64,000 nt of DNA from Rs1 sp000416275 (GCA_965243635.1 OZ251574.1:372001-436000); one strand, 5' to 3'. Shown: positions 21,415 to 30,550, numbered from the stretch's first letter. A program made the numbers and translations. The notes: a model not told the origin generated them from the letters alone.

Positions 21415-22638
21415 GTGGCTAAGCAAGTCTTTGAACGTAACCTGCCTCACGTTAACGTTGGTACTATTGGCCACGTTGATCACGGCAAAACAACATTAAC
21501 AGCAGCACTTACCCGTGTCTGCGCAGAAGTATACGGCGGCGAAGCCGTTGCTTTTGACGGTATCGATAATGCGCCTGAAGAGCGTGAGCGCGGTATTACT
21601 ATCTCAACTTCACACGTTGAATATGAGTCGGCTACTCGCCACTATGCTCACGTAGATTGCCCAGGTCACGCCGATTATGTTAAAAACATGATTACCGGTG
21701 CTGCGCAAATGGACGGTGGTATTTTAGTTTGTGGCGCGACTGATGGTCCTATGCCGCAAACACGTGAGCACATCTTGCTTTCACGTCAGGTTGGTGTTCC
21801 ATACATCGTGGTTTTCCTAAACAAAGCTGATCTTCTTGCAGAAGATTGTGGCGGCGTTGGTACTGAAGAGTACGACGAGATGCTAGAGCTAGTTGAAATG
21901 GAAATTCGCGAACTGTTAGATCAGTACGATTTCCCGGGTGATGACACACCAATCATTGCTGGATCTGCTTTAATGGCATTAAACGGCGAAGATGAGAACG
22001 AGCTGGGTACAACAGCTGTTAAGAAGCTTATCGAAGCGCTAGATACATACATCCCATTACCTGAGCGTGCTATCGACGGTGCATTCTTAATGCCTATCGA
22101 AGATGTTTTCTCTATCTCAGGTCGCGGTACTGTTGTAACTGGTCGTGTTGAGCGCGGCATCGTTAATACCGGTTCTGAAGTTGAAATCGTCGGTGTTCGC
22201 GATACAGTTAAGACTACCTGTACTGGTGTTGAAATGTTCCGTAAGTTGCTTGACGAAGGTCGTGCTGGCGAGAACATTGGCGCGCTGTTGCGTGGTACTA
22301 AGCGTGAAGATGTTGAGCGTGGACAAGTACTTGCAGCTCCAGGATCAATTACTCCGCACACTGGCTTTGAAGGCGAAGTGTACGTGCTAAGTAAAGATGA
22401 AGGTGGTCGTCATACGCCTTTCTTTAAAGGTTATCGTCCACAGTTCTTCTTCCGTACTACCGATATCACCGGTGATGTGCAGCTGCCTGAAGGCGTTGAA
22501 ATGGTCATGCCTGGCGATAACGTTAAGATGGTTGTAGAGCTAATTAACCCGATCGCGATGGAAGAAGGTTTACGCTTCGCTATCCGTGAAGGCGGCCGTA
22601 CTGTTGGTGCTGGTGTAGTATCAAAAATCACTAAGTAG
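21415..22638 (+). CDS. tuf: elongation factor Tu (copy 2)
   Basis: Second EF-Tu gene. Its 407-residue product appears identical to the one encoded at 4650. It starts with GTG instead of ATG, after AGGGGAGC. Silent differences from copy 1 cluster in the first 300 and last 350 bases. The middle reads as identical, which points to ongoing gene conversion. In most gammaproteobacteria the S10 ribosomal operon follows this gene; here a terminator and recN follow, so the str and S10 operons are apart. Confidence 0.98.
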   Translation: MAKQVFERNLPHVNVGTIGHVDHGKTTLTAALTRVCAEVYGGEAVAFDGIDNAPEERERGITISTSHVEYESATRHYAHVDCPGHADYVKNMITGAAQMDGGILVCGATDGPMPQTREHILLSRQVGVPYIVVFLNKADLLAEDCGGVGTEEYDEMLELVEMEIRELLDQYDFPGDDTPIIAGSALMALNGEDENELGTTAVKKLIEALDTYIPLPERAIDGAFLMPIEDVFSISGRGTVVTGRVERGIVNTGSEVEIVGVRDTVKTTCTGVEMFRKLLDEGRAGENIGALLRGTKREDVERGQVLAAPGSITPHTGFEGEVYVLSKDEGGRHTPFFKGYRPQFFFRTTDITGDVQLPEGVEMVMPGDNVKMVVELINPIAMEEGLRFAIREGGRTVGAGVVSKITK

Positions 22639-22682
22639 TCACAGCTTAATTAGCACTTGAAAAAGTGCGTAATTAATAAGAA

Positions 22683-22707
22683 AGCCCTCTATAGAGGGCT
22701 TTTTTTT
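22683..22707. terminator. strong Rho-independent terminator after tuf
   Basis: AGCCCTC (22683-22689) pairs with GAGGGCT (22694-22700) around TATA, followed by a run of eight Ts counting the stem end. The other strand has TTTCTTATT after the same stem, so it may also serve recN, which runs the other way. Confidence 0.9.
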
Positions 22708-22759
22708 GCGCTGCTGTTTGCTGAATCTGTCTCAGACAGAGGTACAGGCTAGTGTTGTT

Positions 22760-24424
22760 TCAAGCGCCAAGCATTTCTTTAGCGTGATCTAAGGTGCGTT
22801 GAGTGATATCGACACCGCCGAGCATCCGCGCAATCTCTTGTACACGCGACTGATGATCAATTTTGCTGACTCGAGTGTTAGTGCTGTGTTTATCTGCGGT
22901 TTTACTGACCAGTAAATGCTGATGACCCTGGGATGCAACTTGTGGCTGGTGAGTAATGCATAGCACTTGGTTTTTGCTGCCCAGTTCACGCAGCAGCTTA
23001 CCAACTACTTCGGCAATCGCACCACCGATGCCGACATCTACTTCATCGAACATCAGTGTCGCGGTCGGATTGCTTTGCGCAGTGACAACTTGGATCGCTA
23101 AACTGATCCTGGATAATTCACCGCCAGATGCTATCTTTGCCAGTGGTTTTGCCGCTTGGCCTTTGTTGGTGCTGATTATGAATTCGCACTCTTCTAATCC
23201 ATGTAAGCTATAACCCGCATTTTTATAGGGAGTTAGGCAGACCGAAAAATTAGCCGCTGGCATGCCCAGTGTGCTCAGTTGACGGTTGATTTGTTGGTTT
23301 AACTTGCCCGCCGCAGCAGCTCTTTTCTTGCTGAGCTTAGTGGCTAGGCTCAGATATTTTTGGCTGGCGATTTCGCGTTGTTCGGTCAGTTCTTGGATGG
23401 CGTCATCGGAGCCGTTAATGGTTGCTAGCTCAGAGCTTAGTTCGCAGTGCAGCAATGCCAGGCAGCTGGGTTCTACTCGATGCTTCCTAGCGAGGTTGAA
23501 TATAGTGGACAAGCGCTCTTCAACGTCGAGTAAGCGCTGTGGATTCATTTCAACATTGCTTAAGTACTGACGAATTTCTGCCGCTGCCTCCTCAAGTTGA
23601 ATCAGTGCTGAATTTAACAGTTCCCCTGCCTGCTGCACCTGCTGGCTGTGCTGCGGCAGCGTCGCGTGCAGTTGTATAGAGTTGCTGATTAGCTGGCTGG
23701 CATGTTGCTGCTGGTCTTGGTCAACGAGATCTAATAACTGTTCGCCGTTAGTCAAAATATCGGTCGCTTGACTGAGTGTTTTTTGTTCCAGTTCAAGCTC
23801 TTGAAGTTCGTTAGCTTGCAAGTTTAATAGGTCAAGTTCCTCCACTTGGTAGCTCAAAAGCTGTGCTTTAGCCTGCAGCTCGCCGCTCTGAGTGGTCAGT
23901 GTTAGCAGTGCGTCATTAAGCTTTTTGTAGGACAGATAGTGATTGGCGGTATCTGCTTGCAAGCGGCTGTGTCCGGCAAAATTATCCAGCAGCATACGGT
24001 GATGATCGCGCTGCATTAAATTCTGATGTTGGTGTTGTCCATGAATAGATATCAGAAACTGTCCCAGTTCACGCAGCGAGCTAAGCGGACAGATTCGGCC
24101 GTTGATAAAGCTGCGAGATCGACCTTCACTGGTGACCACTCTGCGCAGTATGCACTCGCCGTCTAAGCTCAGATCCTGTGCGTCAAGCCACGCTTGAGCT
24201 CGGCTCAACTGTGAAATATCAAAAGTGGCAATGATTTCTGCTTTAGCTGCCGAGCTGCGAACAGCGCCGTTATCGGCACGGTTGCCTAACGCGAGCTGGA
24301 GGGCGTCAAGCATTATTGATTTGCCAGCGCCGGTCTCGCCGCTGACCACGGTCATCCCTTGATCTAGCTCTAGGTCTAAAGACTCGACGATCGCAAAATT
24401 GCGGATACTAAGATGTGTGAGCAT
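22760..24424 (-). CDS. recN: DNA repair protein RecN
   Basis: SMC-like ATPase for double-strand break repair. It has 554 residues (E. coli 553). Walker A GETGAGKS is at 29-36. Long Q/E/L-rich coiled coils span about 150-370. The signature ASGGELSRI is near 430, followed by Walker B LMFDEVDVGIGG. Transcription starts from a region with a LexA box 15 bases before the ATG, as expected for this strongly SOS-induced gene. It is convergent with tuf and divergent from grpE. Confidence 0.97.
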   Translation of the reverse strand: MLTHLSIRNFAIVESLDLELDQGMTVVSGETGAGKSIMLDALQLALGNRADNGAVRSSAAKAEIIATFDISQLSRAQAWLDAQDLSLDGECILRRVVTSEGRSRSFINGRICPLSSLRELGQFLISIHGQHQHQNLMQRDHHRMLLDNFAGHSRLQADTANHYLSYKKLNDALLTLTTQSGELQAKAQLLSYQVEELDLLNLQANELQELELEQKTLSQATDILTNGEQLLDLVDQDQQQHASQLISNSIQLHATLPQHSQQVQQAGELLNSALIQLEEAAAEIRQYLSNVEMNPQRLLDVEERLSTIFNLARKHRVEPSCLALLHCELSSELATINGSDDAIQELTEQREIASQKYLSLATKLSKKRAAAAGKLNQQINRQLSTLGMPAANFSVCLTPYKNAGYSLHGLEECEFIISTNKGQAAKPLAKIASGGELSRISLAIQVVTAQSNPTATLMFDEVDVGIGGAIAEVVGKLLRELGSKNQVLCITHQPQVASQGHQHLLVSKTADKHSTNTRVSKIDHQSRVQEIARMLGGVDITQRTLDHAKEMLGA

Positions 24425-24438
24425 AGCTTCTCTTCAAT

Positions 24439-24454
24439 CTGATAATTTATACAG
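24439..24454 (-). promoter_or_regulatory. LexA box of recN
   Basis: CTGATAATTTATACAG matches the gammaproteobacterial LexA operator plan CTG-N10-CAG with an AT-rich centre. It ends 15 bases upstream of the recN start codon. recN is a classical LexA-controlled gene. Confidence 0.8.
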
Positions 24455-24523
24455 TACTTTATAGATTAATTTATAGCCAGTGGCAAGGTAAAGTTATTTG
24501 TATAGGCTTTTTTTTGTCAAAGC

Positions 24524-24552
24524 CTTGAAGCGGTTCCGCAGATCCCCATATA
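24524..24552 (+). promoter_or_regulatory. sigma-32 heat-shock promoter of grpE
   Basis: CTTGAAG (24524-24530), 13 bases, then CCCCATATA (24544-24552) matches the sigma-32 consensus CTTGAAA-N13-15-CCCCATNT closely. It is 111 bases upstream of grpE. Confidence 0.85.
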
Positions 24553-24663
24553 CATTGACATACAATTTTAAACACTTAACAACGGGTATATTTTGCTGCT
24601 GAAAAGGTTTTGATGCTGTGAAATTTTCCTGCTGTCAGTTAATGATAGATCTCGGAGAGTAAA

Positions 24664-25302
24664 ATGAGCGACAAAAAAGCGCAGCCAACAGAGGTTGTTG
24701 AAGAGGGCGATCTTAGCCCGATTAATCAAGATGATGTAGTGGTCGAGTCTGAGGTTGAAGCTGTACTAGTTGATGGTGCTGATAATCACGACGCTGCTGA
24801 AATAGCTGAGTCAGTCGCAGATCAAACAGATCCACTGGCTGGGTTAGACATGATCAAGCAGCTGGGCGAAGCTCAGGCTGAAATTGCCAGTTTGAAAGAT
24901 CAAATGCTGCGCACGCTTGCCGACGCGCAAAATACTAAGCGTCGTGCCGAGCAAGATGTCACTAAAGCGCACAAGTTTGGCGTTGAGAAATTTGCCAGTG
25001 AAATGTTGCCAATTGTCGATTCGATGGCCATGGCTCTGCAGGCAAATGAAAGTGATGAGGGTGCTCAAGGATTGCGTGATGGGGTAGAGATGACCTTGAA
25101 AATGCTGCTCGCTGCCCTAGAAAAATTTAATGTCGTACAAATTGATCCGCAGGGCGAAGTATTTGATCCTGCACTACATCAGGCTATGTCGATGGTCGAT
25201 GGCGGTGCAATCGAAACGAATAAGGTGGTTGCAGTGATGCAAAAGGGCTTCACCATCAGCGGACGTTTACTGCGTCCTGCTATGGTGATGGTGGCTAAAT
25301 AA
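24664..25302 (+). CDS. grpE: nucleotide exchange factor GrpE
   Basis: Releases ADP from DnaK. It has 212 residues. An acidic disordered N-terminus (about 1-65) is followed by a long helix with DQMLRTLADAQNTKRRAEQD and KFASEMLPIVDSMAMAL. The C-terminal beta domain has FDPALHQAMSMVDGG and GFTISGRLLRPAMVMVAK. It is the first gene of grpE-dnaK-dnaJ, with a sigma-32 promoter. The ATG at 24664 follows CGGAGAG. Confidence 0.97.
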   Translation: MSDKKAQPTEVVEEGDLSPINQDDVVVESEVEAVLVDGADNHDAAEIAESVADQTDPLAGLDMIKQLGEAQAEIASLKDQMLRTLADAQNTKRRAEQDVTKAHKFGVEKFASEMLPIVDSMAMALQANESDEGAQGLRDGVEMTLKMLLAALEKFNVVQIDPQGEVFDPALHQAMSMVDGGAIETNKVVAVMQKGFTISGRLLRPAMVMVAK

Positions 25303-25350
25303 AGCCTCAGCATTTAGCGAGTTAAATAGCGCAGTTATGCGCAATTACAC

Positions 25351-25379
25351 CTTGAAATTGCTTAATTCGTATCCATATA
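25351..25379 (+). promoter_or_regulatory. sigma-32 promoter of dnaK
   Basis: CTTGAAA (25351-25357), 13 bases, then ATCCATATA (25371-25379), with the same geometry as the grpE promoter. The -35 box is perfect, and the -10 lacks the first two Cs. It lies in the 138-bp grpE-dnaK gap, so dnaK can be transcribed separately. Confidence 0.75.
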
Positions 25380-25440
25380 ACAGTTAAGCGGTCAGAACAG
25401 AATTTAGCACAGCCAGATGGCGTGCAATTGGAGAGAAAAA

Positions 25441-27378
25441 ATGGGCAGAATAATTGGTATTGATTTAGGAACAACTAACTCATGTGTCGCAGTTTTAGAT
25501 GGCGATAGTGCCAAAGTTATTGAAAACGCAGAGGGTGATCGTACTACCCCTTCGATTGTTGCTTACACAGATGATAATGAGATCTTAGTAGGACAGCCTG
25601 CTAAGCGTCAGTCAGTGACCAACCCAGTAAACACCTTATTTGCGATCAAGCGTTTAATTGGTCGTCAGTTTAAAGATAAAGTAGTGCAAAAAGACATCAA
25701 AATGGTGCCTTATCAAATCGTTGCTGCAGACAATGGCGATGCCTGGGTATCTGTTAGAGGCAATAAGCTAGCAGCTCCACAAGTGTCAGCTGAAATCTTG
25801 AAAAAGATGAAGAAAACTGCCGAGGATTACTTAGGCGAAGCAGTGACAGAGGCGGTTATTACCGTTCCAGCATATTTTAACGATGCGCAGCGTCAAGCAA
25901 CTAAAGATGCTGGTCGTATCGCCGGCTTAGAAGTTAAGCGTATTATCAATGAGCCGACTGCCGCAGCACTTGCCTACGGCATGGATAAATCTAAGGGCGA
26001 TAAAACTATCGCGGTTTACGATTTAGGTGGCGGTACTTTTGATATCTCTATCATTGAAATCGCAGAAGTTGATGGCGAGCATCAGTTTGAAGTATTGGCG
26101 ACTAACGGTGATACATTCTTAGGCGGTGAAGATTTTGATTTACGTCTAATCGAATTCTTATCAGCTGAGTTCAAAAAAGATACTGGGATCGATTTACATA
26201 ATGATCCACTGGCTCTACAGCGTTTAAAAGAAGCGGCTGAAAAAGCTAAAGTAGAATTGTCTTCTGCACAGCATACCGATGTAAACTTACCTTACATTAC
26301 CGCTGATGCTAGCGGCCCTAAACACTTAAATGTTAAGTTGACTCGCGCCAAGCTAGAAGCATTAGTTGAAGACCTAGTAAAGGGGACTATTGCTCCCTGT
26401 CGTCAAGCGCTAGAAGATGCAGATCTAAGTGCTTCAGAAATTGATGAAGTTATCTTGGTTGGTGGTCAGACACGCATGCCAATGGTTCAAGCACAAGTCG
26501 CTGAGTTTTTCGGCAAAGATCCGCGTAAAGATGTTAACCCTGATGAGGCAGTTGCAGTTGGCGCCTCTATCCAAGGGGCGGTGCTTTCCGGTGACGTTAA
26601 AGACGTATTGTTGTTGGACGTTACGCCATTAACTTTAGGTATCGAAACAGCCGGTGGTGTTGCCACGTCATTGATTGATAGAAACACCACTATCCCGACT
26701 AAGAAGTCGCAAGTCTTCTCTACTTACGAAGATAATCAGTCTGCAGTGACTATTCACGTTATTCAAGGTGAGCGCAAGCAGGCTAACCTTAACAAGTCGC
26801 TGGGACGTTTTGATTTACAGGAAATTCCCGCAGCGCCACGCGGTATGCCGCAAATTGAAGTAGCTTTTGATCTAGATGCCAACGGTATCTTAAACGTGTC
26901 GGCTAAAGACAAGGCGTCAGGTAAAGAGCAGTCGATTGTTATTAAAGCTTCTTCTGGTCTGTCTGATGAAGAAATCGATGCAATGGTTACTGACGCCGAA
27001 GCTAATGCTGAGGAAGATAAAAAGTTCGAAGAGCTAACTGCAGCGCGCAACCAAGGTGATGCCATGGTGCACTCGGCGAAGAAAGCGTTGACAGAAGCTG
27101 GTGATGCAGCCTCTGCTGATGAAAAAACCGCGATTGAAGCGGCAATCGAGTCTTTAGAAACTGCGCTTAAAGCAGATGATAAAGCCGAAATTGAAGCTAA
27201 AACTACTGCTCTGACAGAGGCCATGGGCCCACTTGCTGAAAAAATGCAAGCTCAAGCCTCACAGGCGGGACCTGAAGCAGCAGAAGCGGATGTAAATCCA
27301 GCGGATGATGCGGTTGATGCTGAATTTGAAGAAGTAAAAGAAGCGGATGTTGTAGAAGATACTGAAGCTAAGAAGTAA
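25441..27378 (+). CDS. dnaK: molecular chaperone DnaK (Hsp70)
   Basis: ATP-driven folding chaperone. It has 645 residues from ATG 25441; the frame opens at 25417, but GGAGAG sits 6 bases before 25441 and MGRIIGIDLGTTNS is the family start. The ATPase domain has YDLGGGTFD near 191 and ILVGGQTRMP near 338. The linker VLLLDVTPLTLG precedes the substrate domain. The C-terminal EEVK-type motif is DAEFEEVKEADVV, followed by a short acidic tail beyond the usual end. Confidence 0.98.
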   Translation: MGRIIGIDLGTTNSCVAVLDGDSAKVIENAEGDRTTPSIVAYTDDNEILVGQPAKRQSVTNPVNTLFAIKRLIGRQFKDKVVQKDIKMVPYQIVAADNGDAWVSVRGNKLAAPQVSAEILKKMKKTAEDYLGEAVTEAVITVPAYFNDAQRQATKDAGRIAGLEVKRIINEPTAAALAYGMDKSKGDKTIAVYDLGGGTFDISIIEIAEVDGEHQFEVLATNGDTFLGGEDFDLRLIEFLSAEFKKDTGIDLHNDPLALQRLKEAAEKAKVELSSAQHTDVNLPYITADASGPKHLNVKLTRAKLEALVEDLVKGTIAPCRQALEDADLSASEIDEVILVGGQTRMPMVQAQVAEFFGKDPRKDVNPDEAVAVGASIQGAVLSGDVKDVLLLDVTPLTLGIETAGGVATSLIDRNTTIPTKKSQVFSTYEDNQSAVTIHVIQGERKQANLNKSLGRFDLQEIPAAPRGMPQIEVAFDLDANGILNVSAKDKASGKEQSIVIKASSGLSDEEIDAMVTDAEANAEEDKKFEELTAARNQGDAMVHSAKKALTEAGDAASADEKTAIEAAIESLETALKADDKAEIEAKTTALTEAMGPLAEKMQAQASQAGPEAAEADVNPADDAVDAEFEEVKEADVVEDTEAKK

Positions 27379-27398
27379 ATTATAAAGCGTAGTAGCTA

Positions 27399-27416
27399 GG
27401 CGAGTGCAAGCTCGCC
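27399..27416 (+). terminator. first hairpin in the dnaK-dnaJ gap
   Basis: GGCGAG (27399-27404) pairs with CTCGCC (27411-27416) around TGCAAG, then AATTTTCT. It is terminator-like but with a short T-run, so it is probably a partial stop. Confidence 0.5.
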
Positions 27417-27431
27417 AATTTTCTATACCTC

Positions 27432-27464
27432 AAGCCTCTGCTCAATCTCTATTGTCAGAGGCTT
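27432..27464 (+). repeat. second hairpin in the dnaK-dnaJ gap
   Basis: AAGCCTCTG (27432-27440) pairs perfectly with CAGAGGCTT (27456-27464). Inside, CAAT (27443-27446) pairs with ATTG (27451-27454). It has no T-run. Together with the hairpin 16 bases upstream it should lower or protect the distal dnaJ transcript. Confidence 0.5.
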
Positions 27465-27515
27465 ATCGCGTTATTAGCGAGCAATACCGTCAACACAGCC
27501 TATCAGAGTTAGAAT

Positions 27516-28631
27516 ATGTCAAAGCAAGATTACTATGAAATTCTTGGCGTCGATAAAAACGCCAGCGATCGTGATATTAAGAAGGCTTATCGCCGTCAGG
27601 CAATGAAGTTCCATCCAGATCGTAACCCCGGCGATGAAAAAGCAGAATCTAAGTTCAAAGAACTTAACGAAGCTAATGAAGTGCTCTCTGATTCACAAAA
27701 ACGTGCTACCTATGACCAGTATGGTCATGCGGGCTTAGAGCAAGGTGGCGGAGGCGGTCGTGGCGGAGCGCAAGGCTTTGGCGATGTGTTCGGCGATGTG
27801 TTTGGCGACATTTTCGGTGGTGGTGGAGGCGGTCGAAGTTCAGTGCAGCGCGGTGCCGATTTGCGCTACACGATGTCGCTTACGCTAGAAGAGGCGATTC
27901 GCGGTGTAGAAAAGAATATCAAGGTCAACACTCTTGCAAGCTGCAAACCCTGTGATGGCAGTGGTGCTAAGCCAGGTACCAGCAGTACTAGCTGTCAAAC
28001 ATGTGGAGGCGTCGGCCAAGTTAGAATGCAGCAGGGTTTTTTCTCTGTGCAGCAGACCTGTCCAAGCTGTCGTGGCGAAGGTCGCACCATAACCGATCCA
28101 TGTACTAGTTGTCGTGGCCAAGGTCGGGTTAATAAAGATAAAAAATTAGCGGTAAAAATCCCTGCGGGGGTCGATACTGGTGATAGAGTAAGATTGACTG
28201 GTGAAGGCGAAGCTGGAGCCAACGGTGGGCCATCTGGTGATTTGTACGTGCAAGTAGATGTGCAGGCGCATGATATTTTTGAGCGCGATGGACGTCACTT
28301 GTATTGTGAAGTGCCAATTTCCTTCTTAGATGCTGCACTGGGTGGGCAATTAGAAGTGCCAACCTTAGAGGGTCGAGTTAAACTAAAAATACCAGCTGAG
28401 ACTCAGACCGGTAAGATGTTCAGATTGCGTGGTAAAGGTGTCGTACCAGTGCGCGGTGGAGCTACGGGTGATTTGATGGTAAAAGTGTTAGTTGAAACAC
28501 CGATTAATTTGAACACTCGGCAAAAAGAATTGCTCAAAGAATTCCAGCAAACTACTGATGAAGGACAAAAAAAGCACAGCCCTAAAAAGCAGTCTTTCTT
28601 TGACTCAGTAAAAAAGCTCTTTGAAGATTAA
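27516..28631 (+). CDS. dnaJ: co-chaperone DnaJ (Hsp40)
   Basis: Delivers substrates to DnaK and stimulates its ATPase. It has 371 residues. The J domain spans 1-70 with HPD at 33-35, and a G/F-rich stretch covers about 75-110. Four zinc repeats are CKPCDGSG, CQTCGGVG, CPSCRGEG and CTSCRGQG. The C-terminal substrate domains end FFDSVKKLFED. It is transcribed with dnaK behind two hairpins and closes with a terminator. Confidence 0.98.
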   Translation: MSKQDYYEILGVDKNASDRDIKKAYRRQAMKFHPDRNPGDEKAESKFKELNEANEVLSDSQKRATYDQYGHAGLEQGGGGGRGGAQGFGDVFGDVFGDIFGGGGGGRSSVQRGADLRYTMSLTLEEAIRGVEKNIKVNTLASCKPCDGSGAKPGTSSTSCQTCGGVGQVRMQQGFFSVQQTCPSCRGEGRTITDPCTSCRGQGRVNKDKKLAVKIPAGVDTGDRVRLTGEGEAGANGGPSGDLYVQVDVQAHDIFERDGRHLYCEVPISFLDAALGGQLEVPTLEGRVKLKIPAETQTGKMFRLRGKGVVPVRGGATGDLMVKVLVETPINLNTRQKELLKEFQQTTDEGQKKHSPKKQSFFDSVKKLFED

Positions 28632-28646
28632 CATTTCAATAAAAAA

Positions 28647-28668
28647 GAGCCGCTCAGCGGCTCTTTTT
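28647..28668 (+). terminator. Rho-independent terminator after dnaJ
   Basis: GAGCCGC (28647-28653) pairs with GCGGCTC (28657-28663) around TCA, followed by five Ts and preceded by an A-run. It ends the grpE-dnaK-dnaJ unit 20 bases before cysE. Confidence 0.9.
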
Positions 28669-28687
28669 GTATCAGCAAGGTATTAAT

Positions 28688-29476
28688 ATGGGAAATTTGG
28701 ATGTGACTCCCGAGCAGCTTTGGATTTCGATTCAAGAGGAAGCTCGCGCAGAAATGTTAGCTGAGCCGATGCTGGCAAGTTTTTATCACTCTTGTATCAT
28801 CAATCATTCAACAATGAAATCTGCGCTGACCTTTCTGTTGGCGATGAAATTATCCGACGATGTGATGCCTCCTATTCTGCTGCGTGAAATACTAGAGCAG
28901 GCGATGCTCGCCGATTCAAGCATTGTTAAATCAGCATGCATGGATTTGCTCGCGGTTCGCAATCGTGATCCAGCTATTGATCGCAGTCTGAATGTGCTCT
29001 TGTATCTAAAAGGTTTCCAAGCGCTGCAAGCGTATCGAGTTTCTCATTGGATGTGGCAGAATAACCGGCGCTCGATGGCATTGTATATCCAGCATCGGGT
29101 CAGCTCAGTGTTGCAAGTAGATATTCATCCCGCGGCAAAAATTGGCTGTGGAGTAATGTTTGATCACGCGACTGGTATCGTGGTCGGTGAAACTTGTGTG
29201 ATTGAGAACGATGTCTCTATCCTGCAGGGAGTAACCTTAGGCGGCACCGGCAATGAAAGTGGCGATCGGCATCCTAAAGTACGTGAGGGGGTGATGATTG
29301 GTGCCGGGGCGAAAATTTTTGGCAATATCGAAATTGGTCGCGGCGCTAAAGTCGGCGGTGGTAGTGTGGTGGTTAATGACGTGCCCGCCTGTAAAACAGT
29401 GGTCGGAGTGCCCGCCAAAGTTGTCGGTGATTCTGGCTGTGATAAACCCGCCTTAAATATGGACCAGCAACTGTAA
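28688..29476 (+). CDS. cysE: serine O-acetyltransferase
   Basis: Makes O-acetylserine from serine and acetyl-CoA, the first step of cysteine synthesis. It has 262 residues (E. coli 273). The helical N-terminal domain spans about 1-130. The left-handed beta-helix has DIHPAAKIGCGVMFDHATG with the catalytic histidine, then GVTLGGTGNESGDRHPKV and GVPAKVVG. ATG 28688 is chosen; an in-frame TTG at 28667 lies inside the dnaJ terminator and is not credible. Its place between dnaJ and dapB is unusual, since dapB directly follows dnaJ in Pseudomonas. Confidence 0.95.
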   Translation: MGNLDVTPEQLWISIQEEARAEMLAEPMLASFYHSCIINHSTMKSALTFLLAMKLSDDVMPPILLREILEQAMLADSSIVKSACMDLLAVRNRDPAIDRSLNVLLYLKGFQALQAYRVSHWMWQNNRRSMALYIQHRVSSVLQVDIHPAAKIGCGVMFDHATGIVVGETCVIENDVSILQGVTLGGTGNESGDRHPKVREGVMIGAGAKIFGNIEIGRGAKVGGGSVVVNDVPACKTVVGVPAKVVGDSGCDKPALNMDQQL

Positions 29477-29563
29477 GAGCAGCGCTTAAAATTAGGATGA
29501 TGTTTTGCTAAGCTGCACGTTCTGAAAACAACTTGGTAGTAGGTTGCAACTGTAGAGGTTTTA

Positions 29564-30364
29564 ATGATTAAAATTGCTGTTATTGGTGCTGCTGGGCGCA
29601 TGGGTAAAGTGCTGATTGAAGCGATTCACCTACATCCTCAGCTGATACTAGGTGCCGCTGTAGTTAGCGAGTCAAGCTCGCTTGTAGGAGTGGATGCAGG
29701 AGAGCTGGCTGGTGTTGGCAAACTGCAGATATACTGCACGCACAGTTTGCAACAAGTGGTGGATGATTTTGATTTGATGATAGATTTCACTACCCCAAGT
29801 CTAACCATGCGCAATCTAGAGTTTTGTGTCAAACATCAAAAATCGATGGTGATAGGTACCACCGGGTTGAATGCTCAGCAAAAAGCGCAGCTAGAGAGCT
29901 GTGCTAAGCAGATCGCAGTGGTTTTTGCCTCTAATATGAGTGTCGGCATGAACTTGTGTTTTAAAGTTTTATATACCATTGCACGAACGCTTGGTGATGA
30001 CTACGATGTAGAAATTATAGAAACCCATCATCGGCACAAGGTCGATGCTCCCTCTGGGACAGCGATTAGTTTAGGCGAGGTGGTCGCCAACGCATTACAA
30101 CGTAATTTAAAGGAACACGCAGTCTACGGCCGTGAAGGAATTATTGGCCCAAGAAGCCAAAAAGAAATTGGCTTTGAAACAATTCGAGCGGGAGATGTGG
30201 TCGGTGATCACACGGTATTATTTGCCAATGAAGGTGAGCGTCTGGAAATCACTCACAAAGCTAGCAGTCGTATGACCTTTGCTAAAGGTGCTACTAGAGC
30301 GTCGGCCTGGCTGGAAAATAGAGAGCCAGGCTTGTACAACATGCAAGATGTGTTAGATTTGTAG
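29564..30364 (+). CDS. dapB: 4-hydroxy-tetrahydrodipicolinate reductase
   Basis: NAD(P)H-dependent step of lysine and diaminopimelate synthesis. It has 266 residues (E. coli 273). The nucleotide-binding GAAGRMGKVLIEAI starts near 8. FTTPS and GTTGLN follow. The catalytic ETHHRHKVDAPSGTA is near 155. GDHTVLFANEGERLEI lies in the C-terminal part. No carAB follows, unlike in Pseudomonas. Confidence 0.97.
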   Translation: MIKIAVIGAAGRMGKVLIEAIHLHPQLILGAAVVSESSSLVGVDAGELAGVGKLQIYCTHSLQQVVDDFDLMIDFTTPSLTMRNLEFCVKHQKSMVIGTTGLNAQQKAQLESCAKQIAVVFASNMSVGMNLCFKVLYTIARTLGDDYDVEIIETHHRHKVDAPSGTAISLGEVVANALQRNLKEHAVYGREGIIGPRSQKEIGFETIRAGDVVGDHTVLFANEGERLEITHKASSRMTFAKGATRASAWLENREPGLYNMQDVLDL

Positions 30365-30423
30365 TACTATCGAGAGAGTATTAGGCTCGCCTTGTAGATG
30401 GTCGCTGTAATGCAGATATTTAG

Positions 30424-30455
30424 GCTCTATTATTATTTGTTATAAAATATAGAGC
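30424..30455 (+). repeat. AT-rich hairpin between dapB and the DUF3461 gene
   Basis: GCTCTAT (30424-30430) pairs with ATAGAGC (30449-30455). The 18-base loop is almost all A and T and includes a promoter-like TTATAAAAT. It could be a weak terminator for dapB; no other signal is seen in this 186-bp gap. Confidence 0.35.
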
Positions 30456-30550
30456 ATTTCAATTGATCTAGGTTTATCATAGGCTTATTACGCAAAGCAA
30501 CGCTCTGGTATGTTTTGTTATCACTCTAATGAATAAAACAGGAGTCAAAA

